Origin: Kiloniella spongiae
GTDB lineage: Bacteria > Pseudomonadota > Alphaproteobacteria > Kiloniellales > Kiloniellaceae
Length of the DNA: 64,000 nt
Assembly (NCBI RefSeq): GCF_001026905.1
Contig: NZ_LAQL01000009.1
Span: 124,001-188,000 of the forward strand
Direction: 5' to 3'
In this document: one piece after another, positions 8,955 to 18,759 of the stretch
Numbering within the stretch: the first letter of the stretch is position 1
Layout of the letters: each line of letters begins with the position of its first letter
Translations under genes and position numbers: made by a program
Notes under the pieces: generated by a model
Database searches by the model: none
Seen by the model: the letters and a program-made list of their open reading frames with translations, nothing else
Told to the model about the DNA's origin: nothing

Positions 8955-11135
8955 CTATTGAACAATCCGGCTCGCAGGTAAAATGATGGATGCTACCGTC
9001 CCCTTGCCCTCTTCACTTGAAAGTTGAAGGCTACCTTCGTGCAACTGACAAAGTTTTTGAGAGATCGAAAGCCCTAACCCAGTCCCTTGAACCTGCCGTG
9101 TCATCGCGGCATCCACTTGAGTAAATGGATTCATGACGTCTTCCAACTTCTCTTTTGGAATACCGATGCCCGTGTCAACAACCTTGATGAAGACCTTGTC
9201 TTCATCAAGCCCACCTTCAATGCGTATTTTACCACCTGAAGGCGTAAACTTAACCGCATTGGACAACAAATTAATCAATATCTGCTTCATGCCCCGCTCA
9301 TCCGCATAAACATTCGGCAAAGATGTTGCTGAAGAAATTTCAAGATCCAAATCACCACTATCCAACCTTGGCCGGATAATCGTGACGGACGAATTGATCA
9401 AACTTTGAAGGTCGATCTGCTCCTCATTCAGAGAGAATTCACCTGCTTCAATTTTAGACAAATCAAGGATGTCATTAATGAGCTTCAACAAGTGATCACC
9501 ACTATTGCGAATATCGGATAAGTAATCGTGATATCGCCTGGATCCCAACGGCCCAAAAACCTCACGTTCCATTAACTCGGAAAACCCGATAATTGCATTC
9601 AAGGGCGTCCGCAGTTCGTGGCTCATATTAGCCAGAAATTCTGACTTTGCTCTGTTCGCAACTTCGGCACTTTCTTTTGCCTGCATTAACTGTACTTCAG
9701 CCATACGTTGCTTGGTGATATCTTCTTTTGTCGCGACATAATTAGTGATCTCGCCCTGATCATTAACAACACTGGAAATAGATGCGCGTTCCCAGAAAAA
9801 ATCACCATTTTTGTGCTTATTTTTAAATACACCAGTCCAGACATTTCCACTGGAAATTGTTTCCCAAAGTTCCTTATATTCTTGTTCTGGCGTATGCCCT
9901 GACTTCAATACATTTGGCGTTTTCCCAATAATTTCATCCGGACTATAGCCTGTAACCTCTGTAAACTTGGGATTAACATACTCCACAATACCCTGGGGGT
10001 CTGTAATCTGGATAACAGCAGGATTCTGTTCAATCGCTTTGAAGAGTTTACGCAAACGACTCTCAACTTCTTTTTGTGCAGAGATATCACGAATAAAGGT
10101 TATTCGGTTGTTTTCACCATGAAGAATACTGTTTTTTGCGGTAATACTTACCTCAAACTTCGATCCATCTCTACGAACACCAATGGCTTCGTAAGCACCT
10201 GTCCTTTTGGTATCAATTGCATCCATAACTTTATCAAGCGACTCAGGCGCAATAAGCTCAGGCGCTCCAAGTGTAATCATTTCCTCATACGCATAACCAA
10301 ACATCCGTAGCGCAGCGTCATTACAATCTGACATCCCTTTATCAGAATGAATGATGATTCCTTCGTTGGAAAGTTCCGATAACCGACGAAGACGCTCTTC
10401 ACTGATACGTAGATTTTGCTCTGCCTTGATACGTTCTGAAATATCAACACTTATGCCAATTAATCCGGCAAAGGTTCCGTCCGAATTATCAAAGCGGGCC
10501 TTGTGCATCAGAATATGCATATGAGACCCATCAGGACGGGTAAAAACAGCAACTCTTTCATCTGTAACACCCGATTTCACAGCCTTAACATCATCTTCAA
10601 TAAAAGAATCAGCTAACTCCTTTGGGAAGAGTTCATGAGATGTTTTTCCAACGATCTCATCCAGCTCCAGTTCAATGTTTTTTTGAAAAAGCTTATTACA
10701 TCCCAGATATTTGCCATCCTGATCTTTAAAGAAGATCTGCGCAGGCATGGCATCCAATAGCGCTTGGAGAAAATTATTATGTCGCTCAACAGCGCGTTCC
10801 GCCGTTTCAAGCCGTTCAACATGCTGACTCAATTTTTTGAAATCTGGGACAGCTTTGATAAAACCAATAAAGAGAAAAAGCGTCCCACCCAAATAACCAA
10901 TGAGCTTTTCCAGCACAGCCTGAATGGGCGTATTGCCAATAATCAGATATTGATTTAGTTGAGGAAAATTATCCGTAACATCTAAAAAACTGCCAAACGC
11001 TAGGAAAACAAAGCCTGCGGTTATATAGTTCCACCCCTGAAAAGTAAGATCCTGGGTCGGGCGACGCCAAATTATTACTATAACAAGAATGATTAGAACG
11101 GCTGCGCGAACAATTTCCGCCGTCAAATCCAGCAT
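8955..11135 (-). CDS. Membrane sensor histidine kinase with three PAS domains (PleC-like transmitter)
   Basis: About 726 aa. ATG 11135 is used; a TTG six bases upstream sits 5 nt after AGGAG, and a GTG at 11159 is also in frame, so the start is uncertain. Three or four membrane helices (AVLIILVIVIIW, ITAGFVFLAFGSF, GGTLFLFIGFI) are followed by three PAS domains at roughly 135-245, 255-370 and 375-490. Then come HisKA with the phospho-accepting His near residue 506 (NMSHELRTPLNAIIGFSE) and an HATPase with N box (LINLLSNAVKFTPSGG) and G boxes (VDTGIGIPKE, GTGLGLSI). No receiver domain is attached and no response regulator lies nearby. FGPLG and INDILDLSKIEAG resemble the PleC/DivJ branch; a cell-cycle or surface-sensing role is inference only. 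Confidence 0.88.
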   Translation of the reverse strand: MLDLTAEIVRAAVLIILVIVIIWRRPTQDLTFQGWNYITAGFVFLAFGSFLDVTDNFPQLNQYLIIGNTPIQAVLEKLIGYLGGTLFLFIGFIKAVPDFKKLSQHVERLETAERAVERHNNFLQALLDAMPAQIFFKDQDGKYLGCNKLFQKNIELELDEIVGKTSHELFPKELADSFIEDDVKAVKSGVTDERVAVFTRPDGSHMHILMHKARFDNSDGTFAGLIGISVDISERIKAEQNLRISEERLRRLSELSNEGIIIHSDKGMSDCNDAALRMFGYAYEEMITLGAPELIAPESLDKVMDAIDTKRTGAYEAIGVRRDGSKFEVSITAKNSILHGENNRITFIRDISAQKEVESRLRKLFKAIEQNPAVIQITDPQGIVEYVNPKFTEVTGYSPDEIIGKTPNVLKSGHTPEQEYKELWETISSGNVWTGVFKNKHKNGDFFWERASISSVVNDQGEITNYVATKEDITKQRMAEVQLMQAKESAEVANRAKSEFLANMSHELRTPLNAIIGFSELMEREVFGPLGSRRYHDYLSDIRNSGDHLLKLINDILDLSKIEAGEFSLNEEQIDLQSLINSSVTIIRPRLDSGDLDLEISSATSLPNVYADERGMKQILINLLSNAVKFTPSGGKIRIEGGLDEDKVFIKVVDTGIGIPKEKLEDVMNPFTQVDAAMTRQVQGTGLGLSISQKLCQLHEGSLQLSSEEGKGTVASIILPASRIVQ

Positions 11136-11295
11136 CGACAACCAGGCTCCTAACCCCACACTAAAGAAATATCTCTCTTCTCAACCACCCAGAATTTGCG
11201 GAGATTATTCCAAAACTTAAACATTTACTTTCATATCCGAGCCAGTATCTGTAATGAAAACTAACAGGAAGTAAATGTGACAAAATTTACCCATA

Positions 11296-11328
11296 AAAAA
11301 GGCCGACAAAACTGTCAGCCTTTTCTTA
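11296..11328 (-). terminator. Rho-independent terminator of sdhCDAB
   Basis: On the minus strand GGCTGACA and TGTCGGCC pair imperfectly around a short T-rich loop and are followed by a run of six T. It lies 27 nt after the sdhB stop. A-rich sequence on the other side could let it stop transcription both ways. Confidence 0.8.
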
Positions 11329-11354
11329 ATTAGAATCAATAGCTTTATTGATAA

Positions 11355-12143
11355 TCAAACTTTTCTTTCAACCATCAATTTTTTGATTTTTGCAATCGCC
11401 TTCGCCGGGTTCAGCCCTTTTGGACAGGTTTTTGTGCAGTTCATAATTGTATGGCATCGGAAAAGCCTGAAGGGATCTTCCAGATTATCCAGGCGCGATC
11501 CCGTTTCTTCATCCCGAGAATCAGCAATAAAACGATAAGCCTGGAGCAAAACAGCGGGACCAAGATAACGATCGCCATTCCACCAATAACTTGGGCAGGA
11601 TGTTGAACAGCTAAAGCACAGGATACATTCCCACAAGCCATCAAGTTTCTTCCGATCTTCAGGTGTCTGAAGACGCTCTCTCTCAGGTGCGGCAGTCGTG
11701 GTTTTCAACCACGGCTCAATAGATGCGTATTGCGCATAAACCTGATTGAGGTCAGGTACCAAATCCTTGACTACAGGCATATGTGGCAAAGGATAGATTT
11801 TAACTTCATCACCCTCGTCAACATCGCTGCAGAACTTGGTACAGGCCAAAGTATTCGACCCATCAATGTTCATGGCACAGGATCCACAAACACCCTCACG
11901 ACAGGAACGACGGAATGTCAGGCTTGGATCAATCTCGTTTTTAATCTTGATCAAGGCATCCAAGACCATTGGACCACAGTTATCCATGTCCACTTCGTAA
12001 ACATCTTCCCGTGGTGTTTCCCCGCTATCAGGGTCCCAGCGGTAAACGCGGAAGGTCTTGGTTTTTGTTGCCCCAGCCGGAGCTGGATGTTTTTTCCCGC
12101 TCTTATTTATTTTTGAATTAGCTGGAAGTGCAAATTCTACCAT
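11355..12143 (-). CDS. sdhB: Succinate dehydrogenase iron-sulfur subunit
   Basis: This 262-aa protein has the three cysteine clusters of Sdh[21 protein letters not shown]...C for the 2Fe-2S centre, and [16 protein letters not shown] plus [17 protein letters not shown] for the 4Fe-4S and 3Fe-4S centres. It passes electrons from SdhA flavin to quinone in complex II at the cytoplasmic membrane. AGGAG precedes the start at 12143. It is the last gene of sdhCDAB and is followed by a terminator. Confidence 0.97.
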   Translation of the reverse strand: MVEFALPANSKINKSGKKHPAPAGATKTKTFRVYRWDPDSGETPREDVYEVDMDNCGPMVLDALIKIKNEIDPSLTFRRSCREGVCGSCAMNIDGSNTLACTKFCSDVDEGDEVKIYPLPHMPVVKDLVPDLNQVYAQYASIEPWLKTTTAAPERERLQTPEDRKKLDGLWECILCFSCSTSCPSYWWNGDRYLGPAVLLQAYRFIADSRDEETGSRLDNLEDPFRLFRCHTIMNCTKTCPKGLNPAKAIAKIKKLMVERKV

Positions 12144-12178
12144 TGTTATTTTCTCCTAGACGCTTTCCCTTTAGCCAC

Positions 12179-13981
12179 TTAGTAAACACGGGCTTTTGGT
12201 GGGAAGGATTGCACTTCATCAGTTAGCGGCTCCAGATTAACCGGACGATAATCAAAAGTAACATTCCCGTCTTCATCACACTTGGCCAGTGTGTGTTTCA
12301 TCCATTTTTCGTCATCACGATCGGGGAAATCTTCACGGGCTTGCGCACCGCGACTTTCCTCACGATTTGCGGCACCAGCCATGGTAACGCGTGACTGATA
12401 CATCAGATTATCAAGTTCCAAAGTCTCGACTAAATCAGAGTTCCAGATCAAAGAGCGATCGGTAACATTGATATCGTCGCGTTTGCTCCAGATTGAACCA
12501 AGAAGATCAATACCCTGTTTCAGGCTTTCGCCTGTCCTGAACACAGCCGCATGGTTTTGCATTGCTTTTTGCATTTCCAGGCGAACTTCAGATGTCTTCA
12601 TTGAACCTTTGGCGTAACGTGCCTTATCCAGACGGGCGAGAGAGTTATCCCCGGCATCGGCAGGAAGAGGCGCCTGTGAAGCACCCGGCTTTAGCGTTTC
12701 AATACAGTGAAGCGCCGCACCACGGCCAAAAACAACCAAATCGAGCAGCGAGTTTGATCCCAGACGGTTCGCACCGTGTACAGAAACACACGCGGCTTCA
12801 CCGATGGCCATCAAACCCGGAACTTCTGTATTCGGATCACCATTCTTACTGGTCACAACATCGCCTGTGTACTTACACGGGACACCGCCCATGTTGTAGT
12901 GACAGGTCGGGATTACCGGAATTGGTTCTTTCGACACATCTACACCGGCAAAAATACTTGCGGATTCAGCAATACCCGGCAGACGTTCAGCAATAAGATC
13001 AGGGTCCAGATGCTCAATATGCAAATGAATATGATCGTTGCCAGTGCCAACACCTCGACCATCGCGAATTTCCATCGTCATAGCACGGCTAACCACATCA
13101 CGAGATGCCAAATCTTTAGCACTCGGTGCATAGCGTTCCATGAAACGCTCACCTTCAGAGTTGGTCAAATAACCACCTTCACCGCGAACGCCCTCTGTAA
13201 TCAGACAACCAGCGCCATAAATTCCAGTTGGATGGAATTGAACGAACTCCATATCCTGGCAATCAAGACCCGCACGTAACGCCATGCCGTTACCATCACC
13301 CGTACAGGTATGCGCCCCAGTACAAGAGAAATATGCTCGACCATAACCACCCGTCGCCAAGATAACTTTCTGTGCTCGGAAACGATGGATCGTACCATCG
13401 TCAAGGTTCCATGCCACAACGCCGCGGCACTCGCCATTTTCCATGATCAGGTCAATGGCAAAATATTCAATAAAGAATTCGGCGTGACGTCGTAAGCTCT
13501 GCTGATAGAGCGTATGCAGCATCGCATGACCTGTTCGGTCAGCGGCCGCACACGTACGTTGCGCAATACCTTCGCCAAATCGGGTTGTCATCCCCCCGAA
13601 AGGGCGTTGGTAGATCTTACCTTCTTCCGTACGGCTAAAAGGCATCCCATAGTGTTCCAGCTCGACAATCGCCGGAACGGCTTCGCGCACCATGTATTCG
13701 ATTGAATCCTGATCGCCCAGCCAATCAGATCCTTTTACGGTATCGTACATGTGCCAGCGCCAGTCATCTTCACCCATATTCCCAAGGGATGCTGAAATTC
13801 CCCCTTGAGCAGCAACGGTGTGACTACGTGTTGGAAAAACCTTGGTAATACAAGCTGTTTTCAGGCCTGCTTCTGCCAAACCCAGTGTCGCACGCAAACC
13901 TGCGCCACCGGCCCCGACAACAACCACATCATAAGTGTGGTCGATAAACTCATATGCTTTGTTTGATGGAGCAGTGTTCAT
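12179..13981 (-). CDS. sdhA: Succinate dehydrogenase flavoprotein subunit
   Basis: This 600-aa protein has the dinucleotide-binding GAGGAG at 23-28 and the covalent FAD-attachment histidine H54 in [11 protein letters not shown]. Substrate-site segments are [30 protein letters not shown] and [13 protein letters not shown]. It oxidises succinate to fumarate. Length and motifs are complete. It lies between sdhD and sdhB with short gaps, in one operon. Confidence 0.98.
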   Translation of the reverse strand: MNTAPSNKAYEFIDHTYDVVVVGAGGAGLRATLGLAEAGLKTACITKVFPTRSHTVAAQGGISASLGNMGEDDWRWHMYDTVKGSDWLGDQDSIEYMVREAVPAIVELEHYGMPFSRTEEGKIYQRPFGGMTTRFGEGIAQRTCAAADRTGHAMLHTLYQQSLRRHAEFFIEYFAIDLIMENGECRGVVAWNLDDGTIHRFRAQKVILATGGYGRAYFSCTGAHTCTGDGNGMALRAGLDCQDMEFVQFHPTGIYGAGCLITEGVRGEGGYLTNSEGERFMERYAPSAKDLASRDVVSRAMTMEIRDGRGVGTGNDHIHLHIEHLDPDLIAERLPGIAESASIFAGVDVSKEPIPVIPTCHYNMGGVPCKYTGDVVTSKNGDPNTEVPGLMAIGEAACVSVHGANRLGSNSLLDLVVFGRGAALHCIETLKPGASQAPLPADAGDNSLARLDKARYAKGSMKTSEVRLEMQKAMQNHAAVFRTGESLKQGIDLLGSIWSKRDDINVTDRSLIWNSDLVETLELDNLMYQSRVTMAGAANREESRGAQAREDFPDRDDEKWMKHTLAKCDEDGNVTFDYRPVNLEPLTDEVQSFPPKARVY

Positions 13982-13991
13982 CGTTTATTTC

Positions 13992-14372
13992 CTAGCCCCT
14001 GAATAAAATCATCAAAATTGAAAGAATACCTGTCAGACCCAAGACAACATGGACTGACAGACTCAGGAACAGGGAAAGAACTTTACTGGCCTCTCCATGT
14101 ACATAATCTTCTATCACCACCTGCATTCCCTGTTGAGAATGAAGAAGGCCGACAGAGATCAAAAGAATTAACAACCCTGCAACAACAGGCGACTGCACCC
14201 ATTCCAGAAACTGCACATGGTCAGCGCCGGTCATCAAAGCAACCGAAAAGACAAACCACAGCACGAGCGGAACAAGTGCCAAGCTGGTCAGGCGTTGAGC
14301 CCACCAGTGTGAAGAGCCATCTTTTGCGGATCCTAACCCACGGGCACGTCCCAAAGGCGTACGTAGCGACAT
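13992..14372 (-). CDS. sdhD: Succinate dehydrogenase membrane anchor subunit
   Basis: This 126-aa protein has three membrane helices (about 30-48, 65-80 and 98-122). The conserved SdhD element LLHSQQGMQVVIEDYVHG carries a probable haem-b ligand H78 and the quinone-site D89-Y90. The start at 14372 follows a strong AGGAGG-type site. It overlaps closely with sdhC (one-base gap). It anchors SdhAB and forms the quinone site with SdhC. Confidence 0.93.
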   Translation of the reverse strand: MSLRTPLGRARGLGSAKDGSSHWWAQRLTSLALVPLVLWFVFSVALMTGADHVQFLEWVQSPVVAGLLILLISVGLLHSQQGMQVVIEDYVHGEASKVLSLFLSLSVHVVLGLTGILSILMILFRG

Positions 14373-14373
14373 A

Positions 14374-14766
14374 TCAAGCTCCTCCTACTGCATAAGCGAG
14401 GCCCCAAAGCCCCAATGTGATAATGACTGAGAATACGATCACAGCCTTACCGGATGCATAAGCGGTCTCAAGCTCAAGGCCTTTACCCGCATCCCAGTAG
14501 AGATGGCGAATGCCGTTACAAAGGTGAAAAACGAGGGCAAATGTCCAACCGAAAAGAAGCAGTCGGCCGAACCAGGAACCCAAAAAGGATTGTACCAGTT
14601 CAAAATATTCCGCGCCGCTTGCTGCCGCAGCAAGCCACCAGATCAGGACGATAGAACCCACGGATGTGGCAACGCCCATGATGCGGAATAGAATAGAAAG
14701 TACGGAAGTTAATTGAGGACGATACACCTGCAAATGAGGTGAAAGAGGTCTGTTACCCCTGGACAT
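14374..14766 (-). CDS. sdhC: Succinate dehydrogenase cytochrome b556 subunit
   Basis: The start ATG 14766 (MSRGNRPLSPHLQVYRP) matches the family N-terminus; an 11-codon extension upstream was dropped. The protein is 130 aa with three membrane helices. The haem ligand is H81 in FHLCNGIRHLYWD. The quinone-site signature RPLSPHLQVYR is at the N-terminus. It is the first gene of sdhCDAB, and its promoter must lie in the AT-rich region 14767-15210. Confidence 0.95.
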   Translation of the reverse strand: MSRGNRPLSPHLQVYRPQLTSVLSILFRIMGVATSVGSIVLIWWLAAAASGAEYFELVQSFLGSWFGRLLLFGWTFALVFHLCNGIRHLYWDAGKGLELETAYASGKAVIVFSVIITLGLWGLAYAVGGA

Positions 14767-15210
14767 GTTTTCTTTCCCGATATTGCGCACTGGTTCCACT
14801 TTTCAACTTCGCGCGCCTTATATTTAGCAGAACCCAAAGATATGATGACGTTAAACCGCAATGCAGCATTAGTCAATGCAAGGCGACCAAAACTCGCTAA
14901 AGAACGACCTGACAACAAACAAGTAATTTATAATGGCAATAATTGTGACTTTTACTTATTAACATCATCTTAAAACTTCAAAAAACGTCCATGCTGCATC
15001 GCACAACTATACAATTAAGAAGAAGTATTAAAATAAAAAATTATCTTAATCTTGCGAAAATTAAACAAAGCTAGCAACGTCAATAAACATTATTCAAACA
15101 ACGATTCAATTTAAGGCAGAAAGATTGAACGCAGAGAATATTTATTATTTCGATACAATAGCTACAATCGAACCCGACCTAAGAATTTTCTCACTATTAG
15201 GGATATTTTT
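14767..15210. other. AT-rich intergenic region, 444 bp
   Basis: It lies between the sdhC start and the end of the MaoC gene, both on the minus strand. It is markedly AT-rich and should hold the sdhCDAB promoter. I found no open frame, hairpin terminator or RNA gene that I could support. Confidence 0.6.
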
Positions 15211-16281
15211 TTATTTAGGCATCAGGATTGTGTAATCAAAATCGAGAACGATATCTTCATCATACCGCCCTTCGCTGTTCTTTAAGGGGAAGCTTTCACA
15301 GTTGTTATTCTTGGCCGCAACTAGACGGACTCTCAAAGCCCCGACATCATCACGTCCAGAAAGTTCAATTTTCTCCAGAACTTCGCTCCAGGCATAGATC
15401 GTATCCCCAGCAAAAGTCGGGGCAACATGAGTTCCCCCGTTAATCGCAGCAACTTTGAATCCGTTTTCCATACCATTAAAAGAGAGTGCACGAGCAAGCG
15501 AAATTATATGCCCGCCATAGATCAAGCGTCGCCCAAAGCGCCCTTCCGCTTCTGTATGCTGGTTAAAGTGAACTTTTGCTGTGTTTTGATAGAGCCGGGT
15601 GGCCATTTGATGCTCGGCCTCTTCAATGGTCATCCCATCGACATGCGCGATGCGCTCACCGACACTATAATCCCCCCATCGATAAGCTGATCCGGATAAG
15701 GCATAATCATACTCGGTCAAATTAAGTTCACAAGGGATAGACAAAGAAGTAACAACGACACCTGTGCTCAATTCCGGAATAACAACCTCTGGAGCTGGCG
15801 TATTAACATCACGCTTTCGCACCATTACCCAGCGCACATACTGCAGCACCATTTCCCCGTTTTGATTACGTCCGGTAGAGCGAACATAAACAACACCGGT
15901 TCTGCCGTTGGAATTTTCCTTTACCCCAATGACGTCACTAACCGTCGAAACTGTATCGCCCGGATACAATGGCACACCAAAGATACCCTCTGCATAGCCA
16001 AGATTAGCCACAGCATTTAACGAGATATCAGCAACCGTCTTTCCAAAAACAATGTGAAACGCGAGGAAGTCATCTATCGGCGCACGAGCAAAGCCAAGGG
16101 ATCGCGCAAACTCATCAGAAGATGAAAAGGCAAACCTGGAACCGTAAAAGGCCGTGTAGAGAGCTTGATCACCAGAAGTTATCGTTCTCGGGGTCGCATG
16201 TACAAGCACCATACCGGGATAAAAATCTTCGAAGAAATTCCCTTCCCGGATTTTACTTTCTGTATAATTTTTAACGCCCAT
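15211..16281 (-). CDS. MaoC-family dehydratase, probable mesaconyl-CoA (beta-methylmalyl-CoA) hydratase
   Basis: This 356-aa protein is built of two hot-dog domains. The N-terminal one has EDFYPGMVLVHATPRTIT and the C-terminal one has the MaoC signature YGGHIISLARALSFNGMEN with a hydratase-type NGGTHVAPTFAGDTIYAWSEVL. Length and layout fit Mch/MeaC, which hydrates mesaconyl-CoA to beta-methylmalyl-CoA in the ethylmalonyl-CoA pathway of acetate assimilation. The neighbouring CitE/Mcl-like gene 22 nt upstream supports the assignment. GGAGAAGG precedes the ATG. A generic MaoC hydratase acting on another acyl-CoA remains possible. Confidence 0.82.
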   Translation of the reverse strand: MGVKNYTESKIREGNFFEDFYPGMVLVHATPRTITSGDQALYTAFYGSRFAFSSSDEFARSLGFARAPIDDFLAFHIVFGKTVADISLNAVANLGYAEGIFGVPLYPGDTVSTVSDVIGVKENSNGRTGVVYVRSTGRNQNGEMVLQYVRWVMVRKRDVNTPAPEVVIPELSTGVVVTSLSIPCELNLTEYDYALSGSAYRWGDYSVGERIAHVDGMTIEEAEHQMATRLYQNTAKVHFNQHTEAEGRFGRRLIYGGHIISLARALSFNGMENGFKVAAINGGTHVAPTFAGDTIYAWSEVLEKIELSGRDDVGALRVRLVAAKNNNCESFPLKNSEGRYDEDIVLDFDYTILMPK

Positions 16282-16303
16282 GACCTTCTCCCCTATTCTC
16301 TTA

Positions 16304-17185
16304 TTACGCGCTCTGTTCTAACGCGATGACTGCATCTGAATAGGCAATCAATCTGCGGGCTTCATCTGCGTGAAGATTTTCAATCAAACGACCATCTAGC
16401 ACGACAACCCCCTGCCCCTGCTTTTTAGCTTCTTCGAAAGCCGCAACAATGGATCGCGCTTTTTCCACAGCCTCTTTCGAGGGACCAAAGGTACTGTTCG
16501 CGACAGAGATGGTTTTGGGATGGATCAGTGTTTTGCCATCGAAGCCCAGAGCTAATCCCTGTACACAGATTTCCGCGAAAGCATCATCGTTATTAAGATC
16601 AAGACAAACCCCGTCAACAATACCGATGCCATAAGCTCTGGCAGCTAACAAACATAGCCCCAACGACGTAATCACTGGCAAGCGTTCTCGCGTATGTCGA
16701 GCCTGTAAATCCTTAACCAGATCAGACGTGCCCATCACAAAGCAGGAAATCCGCTCGGATGAAGCCGCAATTTCTTTGGCATTGAGCATACCCAAAGGCG
16801 TTTCCATCATACACATGACGGACATACTTTCCGGCGCGCCCGACTTATTCATCAGATCGACAAGATTAAGCACTTGCCTTTCATTCTCGACTTTCGGAAG
16901 TAAAATTGCATCTGCCGTTGTTCGGGAGATCGCCTTGATGTCTTCAAGGCCCCATTCAGTGTCCAGCCCATTCACACGAACAATGATTTCGCGCTTGCCA
17001 TACCCGCCTTTTTGCAAAGCTTCGACGACCATTTGGCGGGCTTCGACTTTTTTGTCATCAGTAACAGCATCTTCAAGGTCGAAGATCAGCGCATCTGCCA
17101 TCAGACTTCGCCCTTTTTCCAAAGCTCTAGCTTTCGAACCAGGCATGTAAAGAACAGATCTTCTCGGTCTTTGTACCGCTACCAT
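16304..17185 (-). CDS. CitE/HpcH-type CoA-ester lyase, malyl-CoA lyase or (S)-malyl-CoA thioesterase (Mcl2-like)
   Basis: The ATG at 17185 is chosen because AGGAG lies six bases before it; this gives 293 aa. The HpcH/CitE TIM-barrel motifs are RRSVLYMPGSKARALEK, LIFDLEDAV, IIVRVNG, LLPKVEN, MMETPLGM and GFDGKTLIHP. The glutamate in METP and the aspartate in LDLNND-type loops are the usual Mg ligands. The N-terminus resembles Rhodobacter Mcl2, a malyl-CoA thioesterase, more than Mcl1 as I recall them. With the adjacent Mch-like gene it suggests glyoxylate/malate formation from acetyl-CoA. The exact reaction is not decidable here. Confidence 0.8.
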   Translation of the reverse strand: MVAVQRPRRSVLYMPGSKARALEKGRSLMADALIFDLEDAVTDDKKVEARQMVVEALQKGGYGKREIIVRVNGLDTEWGLEDIKAISRTTADAILLPKVENERQVLNLVDLMNKSGAPESMSVMCMMETPLGMLNAKEIAASSERISCFVMGTSDLVKDLQARHTRERLPVITSLGLCLLAARAYGIGIVDGVCLDLNNDDAFAEICVQGLALGFDGKTLIHPKTISVANSTFGPSKEAVEKARSIVAAFEEAKKQGQGVVVLDGRLIENLHADEARRLIAYSDAVIALEQSA

Positions 17186-17380
17186 CTTCAACTCCTCTGT
17201 CTTATCTTGCTGTCATTTTGACCTATGCACAGCTTATTGTGCATCGCAGCATTTATTGCATAGTTCCATCAAACGGATCGACAAACAAGACTTTTTATTT
17301 CCTTTTCTCCCTTCCCATATATCAATAATTACTGAAATCAATGAACGCGATAGCAGCTAACGACACAGCTGATTTACACC

Positions 17381-18607
17381 TCAAGCGACGGATCGAACAC
17401 GCGGACGCAAGAAGATAAGTCCGGCAAAGGCAATAAGGACAAGTGGCAAAACAGTTACAGCGACCGCCGTCCAGCTGAAACTGGAAATTAGAATTCCGGA
17501 CCCAAAAGACGCCAAGGTTGAAACAAGGGCGATAAGGCTATCATTTGCCCCCTGCACAACAGATCTTTCACCCGCGCTCAGGTTTTCATTGAGCATATTC
17601 GTTGCACCGATAAACCCGAAGTTCCACCCAAGTCCTAATAAAATCAGGGAAAGATAAAAGTTTGTCAGCTCAATGCCTGCTATCGCAATTGCAGACGACA
17701 GACAAAGCATCAACAGGCCACAGGAAATAATCTTACTGGAACCAAACCGGGAAATGAGACTTCCGGTAAAGAAACTCGGCGCAAACATAGCAATGACATG
17801 CCAGCGGATTACATCCCCAGCCTGTACATCAGTAAAGCCACACCCGACCATGGCAAGGGGTGTCGGTGCCATTAACAGAACCATGACACCGAAAGAGATT
17901 GCGGCGCAAAGAATAGCGGTAAAGACAGCCGGACGCCGCACTATTTCGCCAACCGATGCGGTTTTCTCATCTCCACTCAATTGGCCAGAATTATTTGTTT
18001 CTCGCAATCGCAACGCAAGGATCGGGAGACACCCGATAACAGACAACACAGTGATCGCCCCATAGGCACCAGCAAAAGGGATTGGCGAGAAAAAATCTTT
18101 GCTGTAGATAAAAACCTCTGGCCCAACCAACGCGGCAACCAGCCCAGACCCCAGAGTGAAAGAAATCGCTTTCGGACGCCATGATTCAGAAACAACTTCA
18201 GCTGCTGCGAACCTGAAGTACCCAAAGCAAACCAGTGCACTTCCCATAGAAGCATGAGCCAAACACAAGGTATAGAAATTTTCATAAAAAAGGCTATAGA
18301 GACCCAAGGCCCCACCTAATGCAGCAATTGTTGCACCGAGTAGGAAACCGAGTTTACGGCCATACTTGCCCATGAAAACAGACATTGGGGCCGCCGTTAG
18401 CATGCCAGCCATCATCTGCACCGAAACCGGCAGGATTGCGAACTCACTGGAAGGTGCCAACATAGCCCCGGCCAACCCGCCCAAAATAATCAACATGGGC
18501 ATTGGCGTTCCAAGAACCGCATTCCCAAGCAGAATCAATGAAAAATTCAATCGCTGTGTTTGTTCCGGCATATTCCCGCTATCGCTCGTACTATTGGTGG
18601 TATTCAT
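17381..18607 (-). CDS. MFS transporter
   Basis: This 408-aa protein has about twelve membrane helices and a central polar loop (near residue 210, LRETNNSGQLSGDEKTASVG). The A-motif-like GKYGRKLGFLLG follows the second helix. It is a cytoplasmic-membrane secondary transporter and the substrate is unknown. It is transcribed divergently from a GlxA-type regulator across a 152-bp gap, so that regulator may control it (inference). Confidence 0.85.
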   Translation of the reverse strand: MNTTNSTSDSGNMPEQTQRLNFSLILLGNAVLGTPMPMLIILGGLAGAMLAPSSEFAILPVSVQMMAGMLTAAPMSVFMGKYGRKLGFLLGATIAALGGALGLYSLFYENFYTLCLAHASMGSALVCFGYFRFAAAEVVSESWRPKAISFTLGSGLVAALVGPEVFIYSKDFFSPIPFAGAYGAITVLSVIGCLPILALRLRETNNSGQLSGDEKTASVGEIVRRPAVFTAILCAAISFGVMVLLMAPTPLAMVGCGFTDVQAGDVIRWHVIAMFAPSFFTGSLISRFGSSKIISCGLLMLCLSSAIAIAGIELTNFYLSLILLGLGWNFGFIGATNMLNENLSAGERSVVQGANDSLIALVSTLASFGSGILISSFSWTAVAVTVLPLVLIAFAGLIFLRPRVRSVA

Positions 18608-18759
18608 ACTAATCCTGCTCTGGGTTCATCATAAATCTTCTCATGGATAAGCTCTACTCTAACTCAAACACCTGTTGTCAAAAATGATATTTAACCATCA
18701 AATATTGCCAAATCATGAAACACAGACAATACTGGCCAGATTGAAACAGGAGCACAGCA

